From JBOGVA01 sp050692195 (lineage in GTDB: Bacteria; Actinomycetota; UBA4738), in the NCBI GenBank assembly GCA_050692195.1, contig JBOGVA010000056.1, positions 1 through 64,000 of the forward strand: 64,000 bases of DNA, in the 5' to 3' direction. Shown in pieces: positions 51,031 through 58,756 of the stretch. The notes beneath the pieces are model-generated. The model saw nothing but the letters and a program-made list of their open reading frames with translations, had not been told where the DNA came from and ran no database searches. The number at the start of each line of letters is the position of its first letter. Position 1 is the stretch's first letter. The translations under genes and the position numbers were made by a program.

Positions 51031-51561
51031 ATGAGTCGCGAGGCGATCCGGCCCTTCGACCCCCTCAAAGCCCTTCGGAGCCTCGTCGAGCATCGCGTGC
51101 GGTTCGTCCTGATCGGTGGGTTCGGTGCACGCTTGCATGGATCCCCGACGGTAACCAACGAGCTCGATCTCTGCTACGCGAGAGAAGTGGACAATCTCGA
51201 GGCGCTTGCTGCGGCCCTCCTCGAGCTGGAGGCGCGTCTTCCGGGAGCGCCTCCAGACGCTCCCTTCCTGCTCGATGCCAAGACACTGAAGGCGGGAGAC
51301 CGCTTCACGTTCACGACCAGCGCCGGAAGCCTGGACGTCCTCGGCACGCCATCGGGAGTGTCGGGATTCGACGAGCTTGATCGTGCAGCGACAGAGATGG
51401 ATCTGGACGGACTCCGTGTTCGCGTCGCCTCGATCGACGACCTGATCCGGATGAAGCAAGCGGCCGCCCGCCCAAAGGACTTGATCGAGGTGGAGGTCTT
51501 GGGCGCGCTCCGCGAGGAGATCGACGCGGCAGGAGCGAGGGGGCGCCGCCGTCCACCGTAA
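51031..51561 (+). CDS. MNT/AbiEii-like nucleotidyltransferase (putative toxin)
   Basis: A 176-residue nucleotidyltransferase-fold protein. The core RFVLIGGFGARLHGSPTVTN is followed by the acidic pair in ELDLCYA. This corresponds to the G-S/G-x(n)-D/E-x-D catalytic motif, with Glu in place of the first Asp. A later acidic strand is in SLDVLGTP and the final helix is in SIDDLIRMKQAAARPKD. Coupled to the XRE gene with SD AAGGTGAG, it fits a type II or type IV-like toxin-antitoxin pair that modifies tRNA or proteins. Toxicity is inferred only. Confidence 0.8.
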   Translation: MSREAIRPFDPLKALRSLVEHRVRFVLIGGFGARLHGSPTVTNELDLCYAREVDNLEALAAALLELEARLPGAPPDAPFLLDAKTLKAGDRFTFTTSAGSLDVLGTPSGVSGFDELDRAATEMDLDGLRVRVASIDDLIRMKQAAARPKDLIEVEVLGALREEIDAAGARGRRRPP

Positions 51562-51587
51562 CGCCGCTGCGTGTCCGATGCCCTCTT

Positions 51588-51977
51588 TCAGGCGTTGGTA
51601 TCGGCGCCCGGGTTGTCCTTGGATGGATCGGTGCTCGAATCCCGTCGACCGGTGCGCTTCCGGATCCCCTCACCAAGCGCTCCGAAGGTTGTGTCCAGGG
51701 CTTGCCCCAGCGAGCGCGTCGCGCGATTCAAGGTCTTCTTCGTCTCTGGATCGCGAAGCGCATTCCCCAGGCCAGTGAAGGCTTGGTCGAGCTGATCGAC
51801 CGCTTTCCTGACAGCCTCGGTGGCCGTCTGGCGCTGGGCGGCTCCCGCCGACCTCGTGTCCTCGCCCAACTTGCGATAGTGCTCTCCGATGCGACGCCCG
51901 ACGTCCGAGAAGTCCTTCCCGACTTCGTCCCAGGCCTTCCGGGTTTCTTTGTCGTCCTGTCCTGATGTCTCGCCCAT
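51588..51977 (-). CDS. Helical hypothetical protein
   Basis: A 129-residue, highly charged, almost wholly alpha-helical protein. The pattern WDEVGKDFSDVGRRIGEHYR, then AVRKAVDQLDQAFTGLGNAL, suggests amphipathic helices of apolipoprotein or phasin type. The C-terminus is a Ser/Asp-rich tail. No signal peptide or known domain is visible. Homologues in other actinobacteria seem likely but the function is unknown. ATG 51977 follows GAGAGGTGGG. Confidence 0.65.
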   Translation of the reverse strand: MGETSGQDDKETRKAWDEVGKDFSDVGRRIGEHYRKLGEDTRSAGAAQRQTATEAVRKAVDQLDQAFTGLGNALRDPETKKTLNRATRSLGQALDTTFGALGEGIRKRTGRRDSSTDPSKDNPGADTNA

Positions 51978-52035
51978 CTGTGGCCCACCTCTCGGCGTTG
52001 ACTCAGTCTCTCAAGATGTGGCTCCTCAACGAGCT

Positions 52036-54666
52036 TCAAGCGAACGGGTCGGCGTCCTCCAGGGCGTAGGCGACCGCTTGCTCCAGGGTCATGGCCTCTC
52101 CTTCGGCCCGGGCCCGGGCGATCTCCTCCTCCGAGAGCCCGTGTTCCGGCCGCTCGCGGAGCCCTCTTTCCTCCTCGACGAGCTCGGCGCCGGTCTCTGC
52201 CTTGAGGGCCTGAGCGGCAGCCGAAAGCCGGATAGCGCGCTCTGCGTTTCCGTTGGCAAGCGCCACATCGGCCAGCCCATCCACGTTGAACAGGATCCCG
52301 GTGAGGTCGCGGGCCTCCGCGAAGAGCCGGAGCGACTCTCGCCACGGCTCCTCCGCTTCCTTCCACCGTTCCAGGCGCGCCAGGGCGGCGCCTTTCATGA
52401 AGAGCGACCACCCCGTCAAGAAGTCTTCTTCCAGCTCCCGAGCCTCGGCCAGGCTCTGCGAGGTCCGCGCCACCGCTCGTTCGTAGTCATGTTGCCCGTA
52501 TGCCAGGTTGCCGAGTCCCCAGTGGGTGTTCGCGATGCCGGCACGGTCGCCGAGTTGCTCGTAGAGGGCCATGGCACGGTCGAGGAGCGCTTTCAGCTGG
52601 TCGAAGCTGTGGCTCCACTTCCCCGGGTCGAACGAGAAGGCGTAGTTGTACAGCTCGTCGGCAAGCAGCTTCCGGTCGCCCAACCCCTCCGCGATCTCGA
52701 CCGCCTCTCCATACCAGGCCATCGCTGCGGGGGGGTCCGACTGCCAGTACGCGATGCCTCCGGCCGCCTCGAGAGCCCGTGCTCGATCGGCTGGATGGTC
52801 GTGAGTGCCGGGCATCGCCAGGACCCGTTCGACCCACGCTCGCCCCTCCTGGAGGTGGCCGCGCATCTGCCAGAACCGCCACAGTGCGAAGGTCAACCGG
52901 AGCGCGATGGCCGCCTCACCGCCGGCGATGGCCCAATCGAGCGCCGCCCGCATGTTGTCGTGCTCGGGCTCCAGGCGGTCCAGCCAATACTTCCGCTCCC
53001 GCCGCATGTATGCCGGCGCCGCTCGCTGCGCCAAGCTCAGATAGGCGAGGGCGTGCCGGCGCCGGATGTCCACCTCTTCGCCACTCTCCCCGAGGCGCTC
53101 GATGGCGAATTCCCGGATCGTCTCGAGCATCCCGAATCTCGCCTCCGGGGCTCCACCCTCTTGGCGGACGATCAACAGGCTCTTCTCCGCAAGGGAGGAC
53201 AAACCCTCGAGCAGGTCTATGCCCAGCTCCTCCGGCGGACCGCACACCGCCTCGGCTTGCTCGAGCGCCCAGCCGCCCATGAACACGGCGAGGCGGGCGA
53301 ACCCCCGCTGCTCCGACGGCTCCAGGAGGTCGTAGCTCCACGCGATGGCCGTCCGGAGCGTGCGCTGCCTGTCGGGGACGTCGCGTGGACCGCCCGAGAG
53401 AAGTGCCAGCCGGTCGCTCATCCGGGCGAGCATGGCGTCAGGCGTGAGCAGGCGGATCCGGGCCGCGGCCAGCTCGATCGCCAGGGGAAGCCCGTCGAGC
53501 CGCGCGCAGATCTCCGCTACGGCCGGAGCGTTCTCGTTCGTTACCTCGAAGTCCGGCTTCACCCCGCGAGCCCTGTCGATGAACAGGGCAACGGCCTCGT
53601 ACTGGGGGAGCGCGGCAGGATCGGGGAGATGCCGGGGGTCGGGGAGCCGGAGGGGAGGAACGGGAAACTCGCGCTCGCCGTACACCCTGAGCACGGCGCG
53701 GCTGGTCACGACGATCCGGATCATCGGCGCCTCCCGGAGCAGCTCCGTAACCACGTCCGCGGCAGGGATGACTTGCTCGAAGTTGTCCAGAACGAGCAAC
53801 ACCTCCCGCTTCCGGACGTGGTCGATGACCCGCTGCAGAGGACGACGACCGTCGCCCTGGACGTCCGACAGACCGAGCGCCTCCGCGATTCCGGTCGGCA
53901 CGAGCCCGGGATCGGTGATGGTGGCGAGGGGGACGAACCACGCCCCGCCGGGGAAGCGACCCCGCACGGACGAAGCGAGTTGGACCGACAGGCGAGTCTT
54001 TCCGGTCCCACCCGGCCCTGTCAGGGTGAGCAGGCGGGTGTCGGCGAGCAGGTGCCCCGCCTCCTCGAGCTCCCGCTCACGGCCGATGAAGCTGGTGAGC
54101 TCGGTGGGCAGGTTGCCCGCCTCGCCCTCGACGCCCCGCAGGGGCGGGAACTCCGCCGCCAAGCCTTCCACGTTGAGCTGGAAGATGTGCTCCGGCCGTC
54201 TCAGGTCCTTCAGACGGTGCTCACCGAGGTCACGGAGGGTGGTGCCGGGCGGCAGGCCACCCACTATGAGGGAGCGCGCGGCGCCCGAAAGAAGGATCTG
54301 GCCCCCGTGTCCCGCCGCGGCGATTCGGGCCACCCGGTGGACGTCGAGCCCCACGTAATCGCCGTCCCGGAGGAACCCCTCGCCGGTGTGGATCCCCATG
54401 CGAACGCGAAGCTCACTCTCGGCCACCCGGCGCTGGATGTCGGCACCGGCCCGGACCGCAGCCGGGGCGGAGTCGAAGACCAGGAACAAGGCGTCTCCTT
54501 CGGTCCCGAACTCATGCCCGCCTTGCTGAGCCACGACCTCCCGAACGATTCGCCGGTGCCGATCCAGCACGTCGCCGTACGAGGACCCGAGTTCGTCGAC
54601 CAGCCGCGTCGACCCCTCGATGTCGGTGAACAGAAACGTGACCGTCCCAATGGGCAGCTCCGGCAT
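52036..54666 (-). CDS. Adenylate cyclase-STAND NTPase-TPR regulator
   Basis: An 876-residue multidomain protein. The class III cyclase domain (1-165) has metal aspartates at Asp15 (FTDIEGST) and Asp58 (EGDALF). The transition-state Asn is replaced by His110 in DVHRVAR, while Arg114 is kept. A STAND ATPase follows with Walker A GPGGTGKT (217-224) and LLVLDNFEQVI (Walker B). The C-terminal half is TPR-like helical repeats. No HTH is present. It probably couples a bound ligand or partner to cyclase output, but the Asn-to-His change makes catalytic activity uncertain. ATG 54666. Confidence 0.9.
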   Translation of the reverse strand: MPELPIGTVTFLFTDIEGSTRLVDELGSSYGDVLDRHRRIVREVVAQQGGHEFGTEGDALFLVFDSAPAAVRAGADIQRRVAESELRVRMGIHTGEGFLRDGDYVGLDVHRVARIAAAGHGGQILLSGAARSLIVGGLPPGTTLRDLGEHRLKDLRRPEHIFQLNVEGLAAEFPPLRGVEGEAGNLPTELTSFIGRERELEEAGHLLADTRLLTLTGPGGTGKTRLSVQLASSVRGRFPGGAWFVPLATITDPGLVPTGIAEALGLSDVQGDGRRPLQRVIDHVRKREVLLVLDNFEQVIPAADVVTELLREAPMIRIVVTSRAVLRVYGEREFPVPPLRLPDPRHLPDPAALPQYEAVALFIDRARGVKPDFEVTNENAPAVAEICARLDGLPLAIELAAARIRLLTPDAMLARMSDRLALLSGGPRDVPDRQRTLRTAIAWSYDLLEPSEQRGFARLAVFMGGWALEQAEAVCGPPEELGIDLLEGLSSLAEKSLLIVRQEGGAPEARFGMLETIREFAIERLGESGEEVDIRRRHALAYLSLAQRAAPAYMRRERKYWLDRLEPEHDNMRAALDWAIAGGEAAIALRLTFALWRFWQMRGHLQEGRAWVERVLAMPGTHDHPADRARALEAAGGIAYWQSDPPAAMAWYGEAVEIAEGLGDRKLLADELYNYAFSFDPGKWSHSFDQLKALLDRAMALYEQLGDRAGIANTHWGLGNLAYGQHDYERAVARTSQSLAEARELEEDFLTGWSLFMKGAALARLERWKEAEEPWRESLRLFAEARDLTGILFNVDGLADVALANGNAERAIRLSAAAQALKAETGAELVEEERGLRERPEHGLSEEEIARARAEGEAMTLEQAVAYALEDADPFA

Positions 54667-54675
54667 GTGGTCCTT

Positions 54676-54681
54676 ACTGTA
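54676..54681 (-). promoter_or_regulatory. Possible -10 for the cyclase-STAND gene
   Basis: TACAGT on the minus strand lies 9 nt before ATG 54666. The intervening AAGGACC could alternatively serve as a weak ribosome binding site. Confidence 0.3.
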
Positions 54682-54716
54682 CCGGCGAGGGAAAGCCCGC
54701 CACCAGATCTACTGGC

Positions 54717-55241
54717 TCAGGGACGAAGCGGCCTTGCGACGACGACCGTGAGACGCGCACCCAGGTGCATCAGCGTTCCCGCGGAAGGGACCTGGCTGAG
54801 AACGGTTCCTTCGCGTTGATCGGACTCGCGGCTGTTGATGATCAGCCGCCACCCGGCCTCGTGAGCCAGGGCCTCGACGTCTTCCTGAGTCGTTCCCCTG
54901 AGCTCTGGAATCGGTCGCTTGGCCCTGAGCTGTGCAATGAGACTGCTGATCTGGCCGGCCAACTCGGCGTTGTCCGCCTCCAAGCCCTCGACCTGCTGCT
55001 GGAGGAAGCCGGCCACAGCCTGCCACCCTCTCAGGTCCGATCGGACTCCTTCGAGCTCAGGCCGTAAGGAGCTGGCGTTGAAGGCGACCCCGCCGATGGC
55101 CAGACCGACGCCGAGAGCCACCAGGACCGCCCACGTGGGTCGACTGCCTCCGCGCACCCAGGCCGCCAGGCGACCCATTCGCCCTAGGCGCGTCTCGGGG
55201 GGGATCCAGGCGTACCGCGCAGCAGACGGTGTCTCTTTCAT
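54717..55241 (-). CDS. Membrane PASTA-domain protein with coiled coil
   Basis: About 174 residues. A short cytoplasmic part is followed by one TM (WAVLVALGVGLAIGGVAF), a coiled coil (QQQVEGLEADNAELAGQISS), and a single PASTA-like domain (PIPELRGTTQEDVEALAHEAGW ... GTVLSQVPSAGTLMHLGARL). PASTA domains bind muropeptides or lipid II, so a wall-sensing role without an attached kinase is plausible. ATG 55241 is used. ATG 55271 would add 10 residues. The gene shares its upstream region with the groEL promoter. Confidence 0.8.
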   Translation of the reverse strand: MKETPSAARYAWIPPETRLGRMGRLAAWVRGGSRPTWAVLVALGVGLAIGGVAFNASSLRPELEGVRSDLRGWQAVAGFLQQQVEGLEADNAELAGQISSLIAQLRAKRPIPELRGTTQEDVEALAHEAGWRLIINSRESDQREGTVLSQVPSAGTLMHLGARLTVVVARPLRP

Positions 55242-55383
55242 GGTTCTGATTCGACGCCGGCTGCTACCCATCGGTCGCGGCGAGGAAGGATCACGCCACC
55301 CATCCCGTAGATAGTAGCCACTGGATCTGTTGTTCGAGGCTGCCGCCGGGCTTGCTTCCGATGGCCGGCAGGCGAACCAGGAA

Positions 55384-55413
55384 TTAGCACTCCTTGACCG
55401 AGAGTGCTAGCAT
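55384..55413 (+). promoter_or_regulatory. CIRCE operator and groEL promoter
   Basis: TTAGCACTC (55384-55392), a 9-nt spacer and GAGTGCTAG (55402-55410) form a canonical CIRCE element for the repressor HrcA. The right arm overlaps the extended -10 TGCTAGCAT (55405-55413), and the left arm covers the -35 position. The message would start near 55421. Confidence 0.93.
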
Positions 55414-55464
55414 TCTAGGCCGGGTAAGCGCGAACCTCAGCAACCCAAGCAAGGAGGAGGATCA

Positions 55465-57090
55465 ATGCCAGCGAAGATCATCACGTTCCATGAGGACGCC
55501 CGCCGGGCCCTGGAGAGGGGGATGGACAAGCTCGCCAACGCCGTCCGGATCACCCTCGGGCCAAAGGGCCGAAACGTCGTCCTGGAGAAGAAGTGGGGCG
55601 CCCCTACGATCACCAACGACGGGGTGTCAATCGCCAAGGAGATCGAGCTCGAGGACCCCGAGGAGAAGATCGGGGCCGAGCTGGTCAAGGAAGTGGCGAA
55701 GAAGACCGACGACGTAGCCGGCGACGGCACCACGACCGCCACCGTCCTGGCCCAGGCAATGGTCAAGGAGGGCCTCCGCAACGTCGCGGCCGGCGCCAAT
55801 CCCATGTCCCTGAAGAGGGGCATCGAGATCGGCGTCGACGCGGTGGTCGAAGCCATCAGGAACCAGGCCAAGGACATCGACACGCGCGACGACATCGCCC
55901 ACGTCGCAGCCATCTCCGCGGCGGATGAGGACATCGGCGAGCAGATCGCCGAGGCCATGGACAAGGTCGGCAAGGACGGCGTGATCACCGTCGAGGAGTC
56001 GCAGACATTCGGCATGGAGCTCGACCTGGTCGAGGGGATGCGGTTCGACAAGGGCTACATCTCGCCCTACTTCATCACCGACCCCGAGCGGATGGAAGCG
56101 GTGCTCGAGGAACCCCAGATCCTGCTGGCGAACTCGAAGGTCTCGGCGGTGAAGGACCTCTTGCCGATCCTCGAGAAGGTCATGCAGACCGGCAAGCCCC
56201 TCGTGGTCATCTCCGAGGACGTGGAGGGCGAGGCACTGGCGACGCTGGTGGTCAACAAGATCCGGGGCACGTTCAAGTCCGTGGCCGTGAAGGCCCCCGG
56301 GTTCGGCGACCGGCGCAAGGCCATGCTTCAGGACATCGCCATCCTCACGGGTGGCCAGGTCGTCTCCGAAGAGGTTGGTCTGAAGCTCGAGAACGTGAGG
56401 CTCGACCTGCTCGGCACGGCTCGCAAGGTGGTCGTCACCAAGGACGACACCACGATCGTCGAGGGTGGCGGCAAGGAAGATGAGATCAAGGGCCGGATCA
56501 ACCAGATCAAGGCCGAGATCGACAAGTCCGACTCGGATTACGACCGCGAGAAGCTCCAGGAGCGGCTGGCCAAGCTGGCCGGCGGGGTTGCCGTGATCAA
56601 GGTCGGTGCGGCCACCGAGGTCGAGCTCAAGGAGAAGAAGCACCGCATCGAGGACGCCGTCCAGACCGCCAAGGCCTCGGTCGAGGAGGGCATCGTCCCC
56701 GGGGGCGGGATCGCCTTGGTTCAGGCCCAGCAGGCGCTGGACAAGGTGGACCTCACCGGAGACGAGGCTACCGGCGCGAACATCGTCCGGAAGGCCCTCG
56801 AGGAGCCCCTCAAGCAGATCGCCACGAACGCCGGTATGGAAGGCGGCGTGGTGGTGGAGAAGATCCGCGCCGAGGGCAGCCCGACGTGGGGCTTCAACGC
56901 AGCCACCGGCGAGTACGTCGACATGTTCAAGGCCGGGATCGTCGACGCGGCCAAGGTCACGCGGTCGGCTCTTCAGAACGCGGCGTCCATCGCGGCGCTG
57001 TTCCTGACCACCGAGGCCCTGGTGGCGGAGAAGCCGGAGAAGGAGAAGATGCCGGCCATGCCGGGCGGCGGCGGGATGGACGAGTTCTAA
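55465..57090 (+). CDS. groEL: 60-kDa chaperonin GroEL
   Basis: A 541-residue chaperonin. NAVRITLGPKGRNVVLEKKWG, the ATPase block DGTTTATVLAQAMVKEGLRN, and GGGIALVQAQQALDKVDL are diagnostic. The C-terminus ends in Gly/Met-rich PAMPGGGGMDEF, typical of actinobacterial GroEL. ATG 55465 follows AGGAGGAGG. It is controlled by CIRCE/HrcA and is not preceded by groES, which lies 6 kb away. It is followed by a strong terminator. Confidence 0.97.
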   Translation: MPAKIITFHEDARRALERGMDKLANAVRITLGPKGRNVVLEKKWGAPTITNDGVSIAKEIELEDPEEKIGAELVKEVAKKTDDVAGDGTTTATVLAQAMVKEGLRNVAAGANPMSLKRGIEIGVDAVVEAIRNQAKDIDTRDDIAHVAAISAADEDIGEQIAEAMDKVGKDGVITVEESQTFGMELDLVEGMRFDKGYISPYFITDPERMEAVLEEPQILLANSKVSAVKDLLPILEKVMQTGKPLVVISEDVEGEALATLVVNKIRGTFKSVAVKAPGFGDRRKAMLQDIAILTGGQVVSEEVGLKLENVRLDLLGTARKVVVTKDDTTIVEGGGKEDEIKGRINQIKAEIDKSDSDYDREKLQERLAKLAGGVAVIKVGAATEVELKEKKHRIEDAVQTAKASVEEGIVPGGGIALVQAQQALDKVDLTGDEATGANIVRKALEEPLKQIATNAGMEGGVVVEKIRAEGSPTWGFNAATGEYVDMFKAGIVDAAKVTRSALQNAASIAALFLTTEALVAEKPEKEKMPAMPGGGGMDEF

Positions 57091-57116
57091 GTCCAGTTCA
57101 CCGGCACAAGCCCACT

Positions 57117-57150
57117 GAGGGAGCCCCAGCTGGGGCTCCCTCTCTCTTTT
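57117..57150 (+). terminator. Rho-independent terminator of groEL
   Basis: A 26-bp perfect palindrome, GAGGGAGCCCCAG/CTGGGGCTCCCTC (57117-57142), is followed by TCTCTTTT. It is a strong bidirectional hairpin between groEL and the convergent RIO kinase gene. Confidence 0.92.
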
Positions 57151-57174
57151 CGACCCAGCCGGCCGCGATGGCCT

Positions 57175-58062
57175 TCACAGCTCAGCGAACAGGTACCGGT
57201 GCCAGAGCGAGTCGGCTAGGCGGCGGGCGTCCCGCTTGATCCCGTGCCGCGCGAAGTACCCGCAGAGATGCTGCAGATCTCGCTCCAGCAGGACGTGCGC
57301 GTTGCGGTTGGTCCGTGCGTCAACCGCCTGGGGCAAATCGATGATCACCGGCCGCCCTTCCCACACCAGCACGTTGTACGGGGACAGGTCGCCATGGACC
57401 AGGTGGAGGGCAAGCATGACCTCCACGTTCTCGATGAGGCGATCGAACATCTCCCGCGCCTGGTCGGGCTCCAGCCGCACATCCTTGAGCTGAGGCGCAG
57501 GAACGTATTCGTCGCCGATGTACTCCATCAGGATCCCCCAGGCGCCCAGGCGCGCCGGCCTCGGGACGTCGATCCCCGCGCCGTGGAGCAGCTCCAGGTG
57601 CTCATGCTCCCGTGCCATCCACATTGCCTGCTCGACCTGCCGGCCGAAGCCGGTCTTCTTCAGCACCGCCCGGCGGATCTGCCCGTTCAGGATGACCCGG
57701 CCGTGGGTGTACATCGAATCGTCCTGGAATCTTCGAACGGCCCGAGGCCGATAGGCCTTGAGCACCAACAGGTCGGGACCCTTGTCCGGATTCCCCCGGC
57801 AGAGGAACACGGACGCCTCCTTGCCGCTCTTCAGCTGCCGTACGATCCCGGTGATCAGCCCCTCGGCGAAGAACTCGTCGAACCAGGCCTCGCCGGCGGT
57901 GTCCTGGTCTTCGTCAATTGCTTCTTCGATGGCCGGCCGATGGGCTCCCGCTCGCCCGGTGCGGCCACGGCGACGGGCAGGCTTCGACCACGGCTCGTCG
58001 TCCAGCCAGTCCTCGTACAGATCGTCGTCGTACACGTCGTCCTCCACGGATGCCTTTGGCAA
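57175..58062 (-). CDS. RIO-family protein kinase
   Basis: A 295-residue atypical kinase. The acidic N-terminus (EDDVYDDDLYEDWLDDEPW) precedes the RIO core. That core shows LKSGKEASVFLCRG (nucleotide loop), LLVLKAYRP (lysine), HGDLSPYNVLV (catalytic loop) and VIIDLPQAVD (metal-binding). Bacterial RIO kinases are poorly understood and may act in ribosome biogenesis or stress. The frame begins at TTG 58062. A GTG at 58047 is also possible. A strong hairpin and a tiny ORF lie just upstream, suggesting leader-based control. Confidence 0.88.
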   Translation of the reverse strand: MPKASVEDDVYDDDLYEDWLDDEPWSKPARRRGRTGRAGAHRPAIEEAIDEDQDTAGEAWFDEFFAEGLITGIVRQLKSGKEASVFLCRGNPDKGPDLLVLKAYRPRAVRRFQDDSMYTHGRVILNGQIRRAVLKKTGFGRQVEQAMWMAREHEHLELLHGAGIDVPRPARLGAWGILMEYIGDEYVPAPQLKDVRLEPDQAREMFDRLIENVEVMLALHLVHGDLSPYNVLVWEGRPVIIDLPQAVDARTNRNAHVLLERDLQHLCGYFARHGIKRDARRLADSLWHRYLFAEL

Positions 58063-58068
58063 ACGAAA

Positions 58069-58093
58069 CGGCGCCGTCCCGCGGACGGCGCCG
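58069..58093 (-). promoter_or_regulatory. Strong hairpin immediately before the RIO kinase start
   Basis: CGGCGCCGTCC/GGACGGCGCCG, a perfect 11-bp stem with a 3-nt loop, ends 7 nt from the TTG start. It lies between a leader ORF and the kinase. It would hide the ribosome binding region or terminate transcription unless melted, so it resembles an attenuator. Confidence 0.65.
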
Positions 58094-58116
58094 AGAGGAA
58101 GCGACGCGGAGGTCGA

Positions 58117-58173
58117 CTAGGTGGCGGCCACCGAGGGACGAATGCTGCAGACTTCCACCAGTTCAAAGGTCAT
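58117..58173 (-). CDS. 18-codon leader ORF upstream of the RIO kinase
   Basis: MTFELVEVCSIRPSVAAT, then TAG. ATG 58173 follows GGGAGGGA with about 9 nt spacing, as good as that of neighbouring genes. It ends 23 nt before the hairpin. It could be a regulatory leader peptide whose translation alters the hairpin, or the precursor of a small peptide. The single Cys and neutral composition give no clear amino-acid bias. No homologue can be named. Confidence 0.45.
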   Translation of the reverse strand: MTFELVEVCSIRPSVAAT

Positions 58174-58278
58174 GCGCTCATCCCTCCCTTCGATGTCCGC
58201 GGTCAAGTGAAGCTCGCGACAGTATAGCCAGCACGGGTCGATTTGCTAGGGTCGATCCGGACAGGAGGAGGGAACTGG

Positions 58279-58740
58279 ATGGAATATGAGTTCGAGATCA
58301 AACAGATCGAGGAGCAGCGCGTGGTGGCCATTCGAGCCGAGACGAAGCCCGAGAGCCTCGGTTCGCTGATGGGGGAGCTGTTCCCCCAGGTGAACGCCTA
58401 CCTCGAGGAGATCGGCGTCCAGCTGGCCGGCCCCGGCTTCGCCCGGTACTTCGAGTACCGCCCCGACTTCGTCGACATGCAGGCAGGCTTGCCTGTCTCC
58501 CTGCCCGTGACCGGTCGTGACCGCATCAAACCGGACGAGCTCCCCGGCGGCCAGGTGGCCGTGACCTGGCACGTCGGTCCCTACGACACCATCTCGCAGG
58601 CCCTCAACGCACTGCACGAGTGGATCCACGAGTCGGGAAGGGAAGAGGGCAGCGCTCCATGGGAGGTCTACTGGACGCGTCCCCAGGTGGAACCATACCC
58701 TTCCAAGTGGAGAACGGAGATCTGCTGGCCGGTTAAGTAA
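58279..58740 (+). CDS. GyrI-like/AraC effector-binding domain protein
   Basis: A 153-residue stand-alone SHS2/GyrI-like ligand-binding domain. The opening EFEIKQIEEQRVVAIRAET and the core ARYFEYRPDFVDMQAGLPV, then VTWHVGPYDTISQALNALHEW, match the family used for binding small amphipathic molecules. It may sense or sequester a drug-like ligand. ATG 58279 follows AGGAGGAGGGA, which decides the start. It is divergent from the RIO leader. Confidence 0.85.
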   Translation: MEYEFEIKQIEEQRVVAIRAETKPESLGSLMGELFPQVNAYLEEIGVQLAGPGFARYFEYRPDFVDMQAGLPVSLPVTGRDRIKPDELPGGQVAVTWHVGPYDTISQALNALHEWIHESGREEGSAPWEVYWTRPQVEPYPSKWRTEICWPVK

Positions 58741-58756
58741 GCCTCAGGCAGTCGGA

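Noticed and set aside
51889..54819. 976-codon open frame on the plus strand opposite the cyclase-STAND gene
   Set aside because: The minus strand carries recognisable cyclase, ATPase and TPR motifs. The plus frame is low-complexity Arg/Pro/Gly/Gln and is a by-product of high GC.
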